Of a stretch of DNA of 64,000 nt, positions 1-58,368 are shown piece after piece; positions within the stretch are counted from its first letter, which is position 1; the number at the start of each line of letters is the position of its first letter. The DNA lies in assembly GCA_029851415.1 (NCBI GenBank), contig CM056741.1, positions 175,257,021-175,321,020 on the forward strand, written 5' to 3'. Origin of the DNA: Eretmocerus hayati. Lineage: Eukaryota > Arthropoda > Insecta > Hymenoptera > Aphelinidae. A program made the position numbers and the translations under genes. A model generated the notes under the pieces. The model was not told the origin of the DNA. It searched no databases and saw only the letters and a list, made by a program, of their open reading frames with translations.

Positions 1-1160
1 ATATATCATTAAATAGGACATATAGGCAAAGTTACAGAAAAAGTCGAGACCCCGAGGTACAACTCCTGACCACATCAAAAATAAGGACCCATATGCATTT
101 TAACGAGGGCCCATGTTGACCCTTACAGGTACACATTTTTCCTTGACGAATTTTGACTCAATTCCAGTTCCTATTGAGAATGACCATATTAATTAGTAGT
201 TTCCACAACTTTTTGGAGAAAAATTCTTTTTCGACATTGTTCAACCTGTATCTTTCAAAGAAAAAGTCCGGAAGGAGTTTTGATCACGAGATCATGCTTG
301 AGTGAGAGCTGAATGATTTCCAAAAAGAATTTTCGGATTTCATTGTGGCATTTCTATTTAATCGCCATTTAAATATATTGCGAGCGCAAATTTAGGTAGT
401 CACTATACTGACCACCATACCGCAAATGGTTAAGCAGTCACAAGATATTTTACTGTATCTTAAAAAACTAGGCCCATTGGACAGCGACATTCTGTATTCT
501 TGAGATCCACCTGGTACAGAAGAGTGAATTTTGAGACAGATTAGTGTTTTGAGGGAGAAGTTCCCCTTATCAGTCTCCATTTACGAACTTTTTTGATGAT
601 TTTTATTCTTCAAAGTTCATTCCGAGGCTGTTTTCTTTGTTGTTATTTCCAACTGTCTATCCGAATAGCATTTTTCCGAAATTAAACCAAAATTCCAGAC
701 AGCTTTTTTTCCGGGAGATATACTTTCGAATGAAATTCTCTCAAGTGACAGTTCTCCCGGATAGATGCTACTTTTATTGGACAACATCAAATTAATATCA
801 TCATCAAGAGATATCACAAATGATACCGTCGGCTTTCGGCTAAGACCCACCCGGATTTGTTTTCATCTTCGTTGAACGAGAACAAGGGAAGATAATGAGA
901 CTACTCTCGACCAAACAGAATCCAGGAAAAACTGCTGATGCGGGTTCAAATAGTACCAGCGTTAACCCCTATCTCACTACCGCTATTTGGCTCATGAATG
1001 TTCATAATAAGTCAGCGGCCCCTGGAATACTATTTTTGTCCAATAATGAAATTTGTAGAATGATGGATAATGATCGATTGGTGGTATTAAAAAGAGGTTT
1101 CTTATGAAGTTCGGGAAGATGGTATATTTGGTTCGAATTTATCGACGTTATCCCGAGTCC

Positions 1161-1256
1161 GGATATGATGAGCTAATCCGAGGCGCCATAGTTGGTGCCA
1201 CAAGTTTGCGTATCTAATAGGACTAGCTATTATGGCGCCTCAGATTATCTTATCCG
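1161..1256. repeat. Imperfect inverted repeat (MITE-like hairpin)
   Basis: The left arm (about 1161-1191, containing TAATCCGAGGCGCCATAG) is mirrored by the right arm (about 1228-1256, containing CTATTATGGCGCCTCAGATTA), with a loop of about 36 bp. The core GGCGCC is symmetrical on both sides. A small non-autonomous element or its relic is the simplest reading. Confidence 0.6.
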
Positions 1257-1539
1257 AACCTCGGATTACGTCTATAATATTTGAACCATAGTGTCAATCG
1301 GTGAAATGGTCAGCCAGTCCCAGTATTTTTGGATGTATCAGGCGCTTTTGATAATGTTATCTGGGACATATTACTGTTGAAGTTGATAGAAATCGGATGC
1401 TCAAATCAGTTTGTGAAGTTTGTGAAATTCTTAATTTATGAAAGGTATGTTTACGCGGATGTTCTGGGCGATCAGTACAGAAACAGTCAGTCCCACCTAT
1501 GACCACCGCGGTGACGTGTTATATCTTAACCAGACCATA

Positions 1540-1920
1540 CCAAATAAGACCGAACTAGACCGAGTTATACCGAAGTAGACATTATTAGACCTAGTTGGAC
1601 CGGACTAGACTAAATTGAACCGAACTAAAACGCACTTACACGATACCACTACGGCAATTCCAGTACGGTGCTAGTGCGGTACTAATGCGGTACTAATGCG
1701 GTACTACTGCGGTACTACTGCGGTACTACAGCGGTATTTCTGTGGTACTTGTACAGTACTGATGCGGTACTACTACGGTACTATTCCAGTACTATAGTGA
1801 GGTACTAATGCAGTACTATTTCAGTACTAGTGTGGTCCATGCGGTACTAATTTCGTACTAGTACCAAACTAGAACGTATTAGACCGAACTAAACCGTATC
1901 AGGCCAATATAAACCGGACC
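1540..1920. repeat. Degenerate tandem repeat, 10-11 bp units
   Basis: Two related short-period repeats lie next to each other. The flanks (about 1540-1625 and 1855-1920) are built from ACCGAACTAGA-like units. The centre (about 1650-1860) is built from GCGGTACTAAT/GCGGTACTACT-like units that occur well over a dozen times with point changes. The period is 10-11 bp and there is no coding potential. Confidence 0.8.
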
Positions 1921-2962
1921 ATCAATCTATTCACCCATTCACTCAACCACTTACCCACCCACTCACCAAATCATCCATTCATCGACCCACCCATGACCCA
2001 TACGGCATCCCACTTCGACCTTTCCACGTAGATAACCCAATACGCGGGATCCAGACGAACAAATTTCAGCTGGGCATTTAATCAATATCATATATTTATA
2101 CGCAACTCATGCTAAACAAGCTCTACCTGTGTATGAACCTGTAAATGAAATTTTGGCAAAAAACCCTGAAAGGATAAGATCGACTGTAGAAAATGATGCA
2201 AATCACAGAGAGATCCATGTGCTCGCAAAGTGTTGCGCACAAAATTAATTCTACCTTTGGTATATTATTTTTATATTCCTAACCATTCAATTTTAAACTG
2301 TAGTTTTGAATTGTATTCATTCAATACTGTCACATGCTTGAGCAAGACAATTTTGATCAAAAACTGGGATAAATTACTAGTGAGGGGTAAATTTTGATTA
2401 CCCGATGTATTCACATCCTCCCTATCTTATCATCAAAAATTGTAGGTATAGAATCCCTCGATTCGAAAAAAGATGTTTGAGATGCTCATAAGATGGAGAC
2501 ACGCTGAGCAATGAAATATCTCAACACGTACACCAAAGTCTCTAGTCGGAGATGAATCTCGAGTTTTTCATGCCATTCCTCCAGATAAGAAACTGACATC
2601 ATGACTCATAAAAACGGGTATTTTACATTGAGGTCACAAGTCGATAGTGTGGGCAGCGTCCGTGTACTCTCAATCGACTTGTTTCTCATTAGTTCTCATT
2701 TGAATCTCACTCTGTGAAGCTCAACCGAAGTAATACGACCATCGTTATCTTCAGAATTTGAGGTAAGATATTGACAAACAATTTTTATTGTTTCCGATGC
2801 TCTTGAACAATCATCGTCAAATCCTAGAAAATCTTTAAAATTATAGAGAAAGTGGTTGCTTCAATGAGACCCTGAAAAACTTTGAAGCCACGTGAAATTT
2901 CATCATTAACCTGAAGCAATAATGGAGAGTGATCCAATATTTGACAATGTTTGACAGTAATT

Positions 2963-2996
2963 GGTAATGGCCACAATCCAAATTGTGGCCATTACC
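2963..2996. repeat. Perfect 34-bp hairpin palindrome
   Basis: GGTAATGGCCACAAT is followed by a 4-base loop and then its exact reverse complement. It lies about 530 bp upstream of the first MBF2-type gene. Its role is unknown; it could be a regulatory palindrome or the core of a decayed MITE. Confidence 0.75.
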
Positions 2997-3363
2997 GATC
3001 ATTTCAAATCCAACTCTTAAATTTTGTTAATCATTTGAATCATAGACCTTGATAGAAATACTTTACTGAGGAAGATAATTCTATACCGTCATGTTTTTCT
3101 GCGCCATTCTCCGGTATATTTTCCGACTAAATGTCTAACCAATCGTGTTGCAAATCCTAAACATCAGATGGACATTTAAAAAACATCTTTGCTATTCCGG
3201 GAATATACTCATCTGATTTTTTTCCTCTGAACTAAGTTTGACCATATGGATGAAGTTAGACAAATAGTTCAACACACAGTTTCAAATCACGTCCATCGAT
3301 GAGTCCATTAAACTCTTCAGTATTATTCAAAACCGTTCCAACTAATCATAACTGTGACTAACC

Positions 3364-3369
3364 TATAAA
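3364..3369 (+). promoter_or_regulatory. Possible TATA box of the first MBF2-type gene
   Basis: TATAAA in the context ACCTATAAAATTCCC lies about 160 bp before the start codon at 3526. An alternative is a promoter further upstream with a 5' non-coding exon ending at the good donor GAG|GTAAGA at 2762. The sequence alone does not decide between them. Confidence 0.35.
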
Positions 3370-3525
3370 ATTCCCCAGAGCTCACCAAAGTAATTAATCA
3401 ATATAATTGCAAACTCTTTCAATATTCCAAGATGCAATAAATTATTCATCGATGATTCCATTCTATCAAAACAAGATATGAATATATTTAATCATTCCAC
3501 AGACAGCGTATACTGAGTAACAACG

Positions 3526-3888
3526 ATGGCAGTGAAACATTTCATATTCATCATTCTGGCAACGGGATTGATAGCCCTAAGCGTAGCTCAAGAACATCAT
3601 GATTTAATTACTGGTGTGAGGACACCATCAGACATTTTACTCTTACGAAAACATATAACAAAAGATGCAAGTTATCTTGGAAGAGAAGTTTCGGTTACGG
3701 AAACATTTCCCATTCCACCAGGATACAAAACAATAACTCAATTGAGGCTTCTTGATCAACACGATAATGGACATGGAGCTACACCAATGATACTTGCTGG
3801 AGGTGTTGGAGATCAGTATGTAACATTAAGATTTGAAAGTGAAAGATTTCGAGAAATTGATTTCCAAGTTGAGATTTATGGTCATTAA
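3526..3888 (+). CDS. Small secreted protein, MBF2 family (first copy)
   Basis: A complete 120-residue reading frame. Residues 1-21 form a typical signal peptide: a basic start, a hydrophobic core (FIFIILATGLIAL) and a small residue before the likely cleavage near SVAQ. The mature part carries the block LDQHDNGHGA followed by AGG.G..YVTLRFESERFR and a final DF.VEIY, which I recognise from the MBF2 family, often named probable salivary secreted peptide in Hymenoptera. The biochemical role of these secreted proteins is not established; the name comes from a silkworm transcription cofactor. ATG 3526 is chosen because it starts the signal peptide. Two possible acceptors just upstream (AG at 3502 and 3506) suggest a 5' UTR intron, as in the neighbour. 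An AATAAA at 3951 can serve as polyadenylation signal. The second copy at 6521 is clearly paralogous. Confidence 0.9.
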   Translation: MAVKHFIFIILATGLIALSVAQEHHDLITGVRTPSDILLLRKHITKDASYLGREVSVTETFPIPPGYKTITQLRLLDQHDNGHGATPMILAGGVGDQYVTLRFESERFREIDFQVEIYGH

Positions 3889-3969
3889 GATGAAATATTG
3901 CTTTTTTGGTAAAGAGTGAGGTGATACGAGAGCGAGTTCTTATCAGAGGAAATAAATTAATTCGATATA

Positions 3970-5780
3970 TCTGACATTGTCTACAGACATTATTGTATAC
4001 CTAATGAGCTAGTTTAGACATGATAGAACGGTATTTTTTGATTGGTGGTTGAGGAATTTTGAGACTCATATATGCTGTAAAAGATTACCTTAGAGCAAGT
4101 CAACAAGAGCATCATTTTGTTGACAGAAATTCATGGAACAGATTACGATTCCACGAAGATTCGGTCATACAATTATATCAAATATTCGTTCTATCTGTAT
4201 CTATCGTACATATATCTGCAAGAACCATGTTTTTATGCATCGAAATAACGACGATCGTGATCTATTGATTACGAATTTCATCCATTACATTGGACGAGAC
4301 CAAGGTTCCATCATCTGCGGGTCTTTTTTCTTTCAATTGTCTATGAAGAATCTTGAAATATTCTAAAAACTCTCTATCTTTGCGAGGAATTTATTGAACC
4401 AAAAACGAGTCACAAGTTTTGGATCACAGTATGAAAAGAACTCAGGAACAAAAATTTTCTTAAATTCCAACTTTCATATTCGTCATTACACTTCTACAAA
4501 ATGAATCTGTTCTAACTGTCGAGTAACACATTTTTGACGGCAGATAAACATAGAGATAGTACCAATTGGTACTATCTCTATGCAGATAAATCAGGGGATA
4601 ATTGTCCATAGTGAAAATTGTAGAGATCAAGACTCTAAAAAAAAATGGGGAATGATCGACCAACTTGTCTGGAAAATGATAGGAAAATCATTTGCGAGGA
4701 GTGATCATAAAATGATCATTAGAAGTGTATTTACAGGAAAAACCCTATAGACCAGAAATGATATGGGTTTATTCTTGAAATCATCATGTGATGGGAAGGA
4801 CTCATTACACGAGAATCATACAGCATATAAAAGGCATGAGGTATCTTGAATTTTCCGGAAGTTCTTCTTGATTCAAAGATTTACGATATTGAAACATGAA
4901 TTGCGTGTACTAATGATTTCATGACAAAAATGTTGGATAAAATTCTTTCCATTGCATTGTTGTCAGTCAAACAGTTGTCCCAGAGCAAGAATTGGAATTT
5001 TTCAGTGATCATGGAAAATTTGAAATGATTTCAAACACACCACTCATATATTGTAGCCCATTGATGTGAGATTTGAAAAGAAATGCTTTGGGTCTCAGTT
5101 TTTTTCGAAAAATATTTTGTTTTCATCTATTTTGGGTCTCTTGGGCACTACTTGATTGAAAATGAATTGTCCAAGAAAATAGTACACAAGTAAAAAAACT
5201 GACTCAGTCTCAGAATTTCATCTTTTCATCATTATAGATTGGTGATGTCTAAAGTACGTATACCCAACTCGGTCCTATTGATGGGAAATTCAAAATTGCG
5301 GGAATTTGCAATAACTTGCCGAGAATTAAAATTCAGGGTTGAATGTTATTCATTTCGTTGATTAGATGAACTTTAGAACCAGGACAGCCAGCTTTGAATT
5401 GGATTTCGAGTTATTGCACCGTAACAAAAAATTGATTTGCCCATCTTTCTGTGTGGGGTCTAATTGGGTATTTTTCTTTACCTTCAATGTCAAATCATCA
5501 CTTTACATCAGGCCTCAGGCGAAAGACCATACAAACTTCAAAATCCAACGATTTAGAAAACAATCCAATGATTTTAACGTGCTGATTAGAATTTAAATAA
5601 TCAGTATCTTATCAGATGAATCAGATTGACTCATCTCATCGATACTCTTTTGGAAGTGACATCATTCGTAGTTTCAATAAACTGCATTGAATCCATTTTT
5701 AAATTCTACCATGATATAACTCTAAGAAATATACAATACTTAACGATAAGAAGATAATGAATCTGATAAGCGAATTGAAG
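3970..5780. other. Spacer between the two MBF2-type genes
   Basis: No exon could be supported. The only distinct structure is the perfect palindrome at 4549-4582. The open frames here (for example 5366-5596 plus) are short and show no domain. Confidence 0.5.
4549..4582. repeat. Perfect 34-bp palindrome
   Basis: CATAGAGATAGTACCAA is directly followed by its exact reverse complement with no loop. It has the same length as the palindrome at 2963-2996 but an unrelated sequence. It could be a dyad binding site or the fused arms of a tiny MITE. Confidence 0.75.
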
Positions 5781-5863
5781 TATAAATGTGAATCATTCAA
5801 AATCAGATCATTAGTCGTAAAGTACGAGCCAGCCGCGAACATTGAGCAGTGATTCGGAGACAG
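5781..5863 (+). promoter_or_regulatory. TATA box and 5' non-coding exon of the second MBF2-type gene
   Basis: TATAAA at 5781-5786 is followed about 30 bp later by an initiator-like TTAGTCG (about 5811). The inferred non-coding first exon ends at 5863 with the strong donor CAG|GTAAGT. The matching acceptor is TTTTTTAG at 6499, giving a 636-bp intron that places the ATG 21 bases into exon 2. Spacing and splice sites agree well, but transcription is inferred. Confidence 0.6.
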
Positions 5864-6520
5864 GTAAGTCCTTTTTTTTTCTCTTTGACTTAACCTCACT
5901 TTATACTTCACTTTTCCGTTTGGGAAGTACTTTTTGACACGGAAATTATCATTTACGAGTCGAGGAATGCCAAAATTACGAGATGGGAAAACTTTGGCTG
6001 TTTCTATATTTTTTCAAAATAGAAGCATGTAGGAACTCTACCGGTATGTGATATGATGAATATGATGAATATGTTTCACAGAGATATTTTGAGACTTTTT
6101 CAGAAATCGATAGTATAAGGTGACTGTACCCTTCGATTCATATCGTCATCCTTCGACCCAGAGATTGCACTATTCAAGTCGTGAAAAGTCAGTTGTAGAA
6201 AATGTAAATTTGTCTTACTTGATTCACATCTCTTGCAATTCATGAATATCGCATGTCAGTGCAGTTCTGCCAAAACTCATTTCCAAATTTGGAATATCGA
6301 AGCTCATTGACTCATTCATGTGATCTTGGATTGATGAAAAAACCCATTGATTTTGAAAGTAGAGTACTTTAATTCGGTCCAAAATTTGAACTCTTTGACC
6401 TCGAATAAAAAGAAAGCTAAACAGTATAAGAATGATGGAATCATTCTTTTGCAAATTTGGAATGAAATATGTCATTAATCCTCCAATTATATTTTTTAGC
6501 TTCAGCAATCTACATCAGCA

Positions 6521-6871
6521 ATGGCATCACCACGTTTTCTATTAATCGCTCTGATAGCTACAATTACAATAGTATCCGCTAAAAATGATCTTATAATTGG
6601 TCACCGTGAGCCTTACGATTACCTTGCCAGACGTGACGAAGTAAAAAGAGATGCAAGTTACATTGGCCTTATTGTGACAGCTACAGAAACATTTACAACT
6701 CGAGGCAATGCGAGGATAACCGAAATTCGAGCTTTGGATCAGCATGATAATGGACATGGAGCTAAAGCAACCCTTATTGCTGGTGGTAGTGGATTCAACT
6801 ATGTAACTCTAAGATTTGAAAGCGAGAGATTCCGGAGTATTGACTTCATTGTCGAGCTGTATGCCAAGTGA
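6521..6871 (+). CDS. Small secreted protein, MBF2 family (second copy)
   Basis: A complete 116-residue frame. Residues 1-20 are a signal peptide (MASPRFLLIALIATITIVSA). The mature part has LDQHDNGHGA, LIAGG, YVTLRFESERFR and DF.VELY in the same order as the copy at 3526, so the two are tandem paralogues; the divergence is greatest at the mature N-terminus and around residues 50-60. The shared DASY.G motif around residue 45 is also kept. The start is the first ATG after a credible acceptor at 6499. AATAAA at 6911-6916 lies 40 bases after the stop codon and is a good polyadenylation signal. The product is probably an extracellular peptide of haemolymph, saliva or venom; its function is unknown. 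Confidence 0.9.
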   Translation: MASPRFLLIALIATITIVSAKNDLIIGHREPYDYLARRDEVKRDASYIGLIVTATETFTTRGNARITEIRALDQHDNGHGAKATLIAGGSGFNYVTLRFESERFRSIDFIVELYAK

Positions 6872-6919
6872 TTCTAAAGATTAATGTTGATGATTGTAAC
6901 GATGAAACTTAATAAACAC

Positions 6920-8470
6920 TTGAAAATCTTATCTCTTGAGTCATTAATATTTTTTCATTAACTGTGTTGATATAGCGCTGATGCGCTGATGCGCTAGCGC
7001 TGATTAACTCGGGGTATAACAAATGTGAAAAAATTGAATCACTATTGATGAATCTACCTTACAATTAGTAGTGCCCACAAGAGGATTGAGTAGCCAAAAA
7101 TTGGTATAATTCAAATAGATTTTCGGAGCTCAATAATGAGATCCACGAAGGATGACAAGAATTTCGTGGAACAGTTTTGTTGACTATTTTTCGAATTCTT
7201 CAAATCATACAATAAATTTTTCCTTCAGAAAAAATGACTCAATAGCTCTAATTTCAATGAAGTATAGTCATTGAATGAAGCTCGGAATGAAGATGGTGCT
7301 TGACGGAGCAGGAAATATTTTTTAAAATTCCGGGTGCGAGATTTTCATTCTCTGATCAAGATATCTTTCCATGTTCTGGTCTCCGTCGAGTCTCAAAAAG
7401 AAGTCTACGAGTCATTTGTCGATGACGCGATAAATTTTGGTAAGAATAACGGCAGTCATGTAAGGAGTTCAGCGTTCATCGTTTATTCACAACCAAGATT
7501 ATTCTTCCTAACCCGTCTGAGCCACTCTAAACAAACTGTATCTTTCAGCATTGGTTCTTGAATTCTTTGCGGATGAACTCTTTTCAGTCACAGTCACAAA
7601 ATTTTTGGAATTATTTCATACCATTTTTCAGTTATTTGGAAGCAAGATGATAAGAAAACATCTCTCTGATGCAGAGCTTATTCTACTATGGTAGCAGGAA
7701 AACAGTTTCTTATAAAAATTAATGGAACTGCCACAATTTTTCGATATCAGGGAGGCCACTAATGAACAAAGTGATGATACTTCAAGACTCCCTACAGGAT
7801 TCACCCCAAAAATCGTGTGAAAATCATTGAATTTTCTAATTTGTAGGCAAGATAAGACAAAGAATAGAGATAGCCCAATTAGCGCACAAATCTTATCTTC
7901 ATTCCAATCTATAGGATATTTTAGAATTTATGGCTTCTGATCTTTCAAAGAGTAAACATTACAGAGAAATTACTATCATATTTGGGAATGGTTGCAAGAA
8001 GACACTACAGAAATATCAGATCCCACTCAAATCATGACTCAAATCAAAGTGAAGGAAACAACTTGATTAATGAAATTCGACCAATGAATCGAATGCCAAG
8101 GATGTTATCATTGACAAGGGGTGTCAACAACATCTTGTAGTCATGAAAAAGTTGAGAGATTCTCACGGTAAGGGCTTCGACAGAAAGTGCGCAATGCTCT
8201 TTCCTCCACTTTTTCCCCCGTGTATAAGCATAGGCCCTGTAGTTGCAGTCGCCGCCACGGGCGCGCAATGGCACTACTTCCACAGGGGAAAAAGGGGGAA
8301 AAAGAGCAAATGCGCACTTTCTGTCGAGGCCCTAAGCTCATCTACTACACGGAAATGCTTAAATTGACTTTGTCTTTCCTCGCATGAATGACAAGACCAA
8401 ATATAATGACTCATCCCAGAATTCAAAAGTTATACAGTAAACAATAAATACGTAGCAAAATGTAACTTAC
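6920..8470. other. Non-coding spacer 5' of the first Ig exon block
   Basis: No exon found. It contains a short direct repeat of GCTGATGC near 6973-7003 and the hairpin element at 8171-8333. On the minus strand it begins with the intron that follows the donor at 8470, so at least its right part is intron of the Ig-repeat gene. Confidence 0.5.
8171..8333. repeat. Inverted-repeat element (MITE-like), arms about 50 bp
   Basis: The left arm (8171-8221), with CGACAGAAAGTGCGCA and a C-rich CTTTTTCCCCC run, is mirrored by the right arm (8281-8333), with GGGGGAAAAAGAGCA and TGCGCACTTTCTGTCG. The 60-bp loop is GC-rich. Open frames in both orientations over it are artefacts of the palindrome. It lies about 140 bp inside the intron after the 996-bp Ig-gene exon. 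Confidence 0.8.
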
Positions 8471-56226
<47,756 letters not shown>

Positions 56227-57200
56227 CTGGAATCATAAAAGGGAAAAACGTTCTGAATCACTCTCAAAAATTTGTCCTTCACATTTGAGATTAATTCCAC
56301 GAACAAATGATGACATCAAGCAAATTTCAGCTTTAGATTCCATTAATAGATGTAATTTTTGAGTGTTTAGGTCAAATAATGAATATTCGCCATAGAATAA
56401 ATGGTATAGATTTCGATACGAGGGTGGCGTTGTTGGCTTTTGTACATCGAATAATTTTTTCCGGATCAAGAATGCAAAAACCATCTGGCCTGAGAAGCAA
56501 ATCGAAAAACCGTACGGAAATGTCACATCGCCGCAAAGGAGATGAGTAAATTGAAAAATTAACAATAAATCAGGCTGAATGATTTCTTTTCTGAGTATGA
56601 TTACAAATTTGATAGCGAAGAACTATCCAAGGTCCAAATGATGCGAGTGAAGTGGAAATTATATTGCACACATCACTGAACGACCGCTTCAGCTGCCCGG
56701 TCACGAGGCAACCGTTAAACTTTGCTCTCCCCAGTGTGATGAAAAACATCATACGTATCATGTGTATGAAGCGCATTTTGGGAAGAAAGCGCGTTTCCGT
56801 ATTTGAAAAATTAGCGTAGTATATTTTTCTACTTTAGTTCATATATTTACATTTTCAACATATTGCCGAGGTCATTTTGCGAGACCAAAAGTTTCAGGTT
56901 GGTATAGCAAATCGCCAGAGACACCGGATAGGCATTTATGACAATCCAATCCGACACCTGTCTGGATTTGAATCCTATCCTCACACAGTGGAGGCCATAT
57001 CCACGGAATCAGTATTGAGTTGTAATGGTAAATTTTCATTGAGAAATTCTTATCCAGTTATTGTTTTTCATGAGAATACAATTTCTCCATTTATATCGTC
57101 AACAATTGCACGATTGAATATTTTTAGATTTAAATGGATAGATATTCTATTCGCATAATAGCAAAACATAGTCAATATAAATCTCTCAGTAAGTGTGCAT
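56227..57200. other. Flank upstream of the first visible Ig exon
   Basis: No exon supported. Two minus-strand open frames (56233-56565 and 56570-56776) were considered; the second has a faint Ig-like stretch (FNGCLVTGQ) but no Trp and no clean donor. Confidence 0.4.
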
Positions 57201-58368
57201 ACAGAGCATCTCAGAACTAAGTCCCTCCCCCCCTCCCTAAAAACTCGAAAATGTCTCCGGGTATTCAGAAACTCCGAAACACGTGTCTCCTATAAACGAT
57301 GAGGGAAGCTCAAAAATGGTCTCAGATTTGAACTTGAATGTGACCTTGATGGTTTTTTGTAGATCAAATCGGTTTTCTTCCAATAGAAAACCCTTACTTT
57401 GACCCAGGATTCTCAAAGAGCACAGAATTTTACATTCAAATAGTATTCTTTGACAATTTTTTAGATGACCTCTAGGGGTTATTTGGGGATCGACAGTTAC
57501 TGGACAGTAGAATTAACGTACCAGAGTTGGTGCGATAATCCAGTTTGACTGAGTTCCTCTCATAAAGGTTCCCGAGACTTATTTCGACCCTTGACCTGTG
57601 ACCTTGAATACAACCTTGACTCTCAAAGCTCGAAATCAGATGCAAGTAACAGTAGAGATTCCGAAGCGCGACTCTTTCAAAATCCAAAGGGGAGCTCAAA
57701 ATGGACTCAGATTTAACATTCAATTGACCTCGATGGTTTTTTGAAAATCGAATCGAATTCTGAATGGGAAGTTCTATATTTGATTCTGGCCCCGGGAAAT
57801 GAAGATAAATGTTGAATCCAGATATGGCTCTTCACCAACTGCATGGATGACGTAATTTTCAGGTAACAAGTCTCTGAATTGTGATTCAACGTACCATAGC
57901 TAAGTCAATAGTCTGGATCAAGAAGCTATTTTCAAGAAAAGTCCCAGACTCCGTTTGATTCTTGCCCTGTAACCTTGAGCATAACCATGACCCTCATCAA
58001 AGGTTGATGCAGAATTCAGTATAGTTATTCCTATTTTCGACACGCTGTGACCGATTTTCCACTTCCTCGCTTATTTGTCGAGGAACACAGTTTGATACAT
58101 GGGTGTAAAACCTATTTTTCGCATCTCCGTGTTAATTCCGATCTTCGCCTACGGGTCAGGCCGGAAACCTATCATTTGGACGAAGAAAAAAGTTTCCCCC
58201 CCCCCTTGTATCGAAATGTACTATTCTGACTCTGCCTCCCCCCTAACATAGCTCCCTTAATCCAGGCTATTGCCTCAGATCTGGCAAGTGGAACCACTAG
58301 TCAGAGACTTGTGAGCTCAGTATGACCTTTGGGGATCACTTACGCGACTATTAGAGAGTTATATGGGC

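Larger units (their letters stand above)
1..2700. other. Non-coding region with no supported gene
   Basis: I see no convincing exon here. Short open frames on both strands (for example 617-850 minus and 895-1107 plus) lack recognisable domains and splice context. The stretch holds an imperfect hairpin at 1161-1256, a degenerate tandem repeat at about 1540-1920 and a CCCAC/ATTC-rich simple stretch at about 1920-2000. It may be part of a downstream intron of the minus-strand Ig-repeat gene, which has to continue below position 8471. Confidence 0.5.

Noticed and set aside
617..850. 77-codon minus-strand frame as a downstream Ig exon
   Set aside because: It lacks the DxGxY core expected for the second half of the Ig domain left open at 8471.
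8044..8387. Four overlapping open frames on both strands
   Set aside because: They lie over the inverted repeat 8171-8333 and show no domain, splice context or conservation.
56570..56776. Possible first half of the Ig domain completed by exon 56226-56058
   Set aside because: It has a faint FNGCLVTGQ stretch, but the core Trp and the spacing are wrong and the acceptor is unclear.
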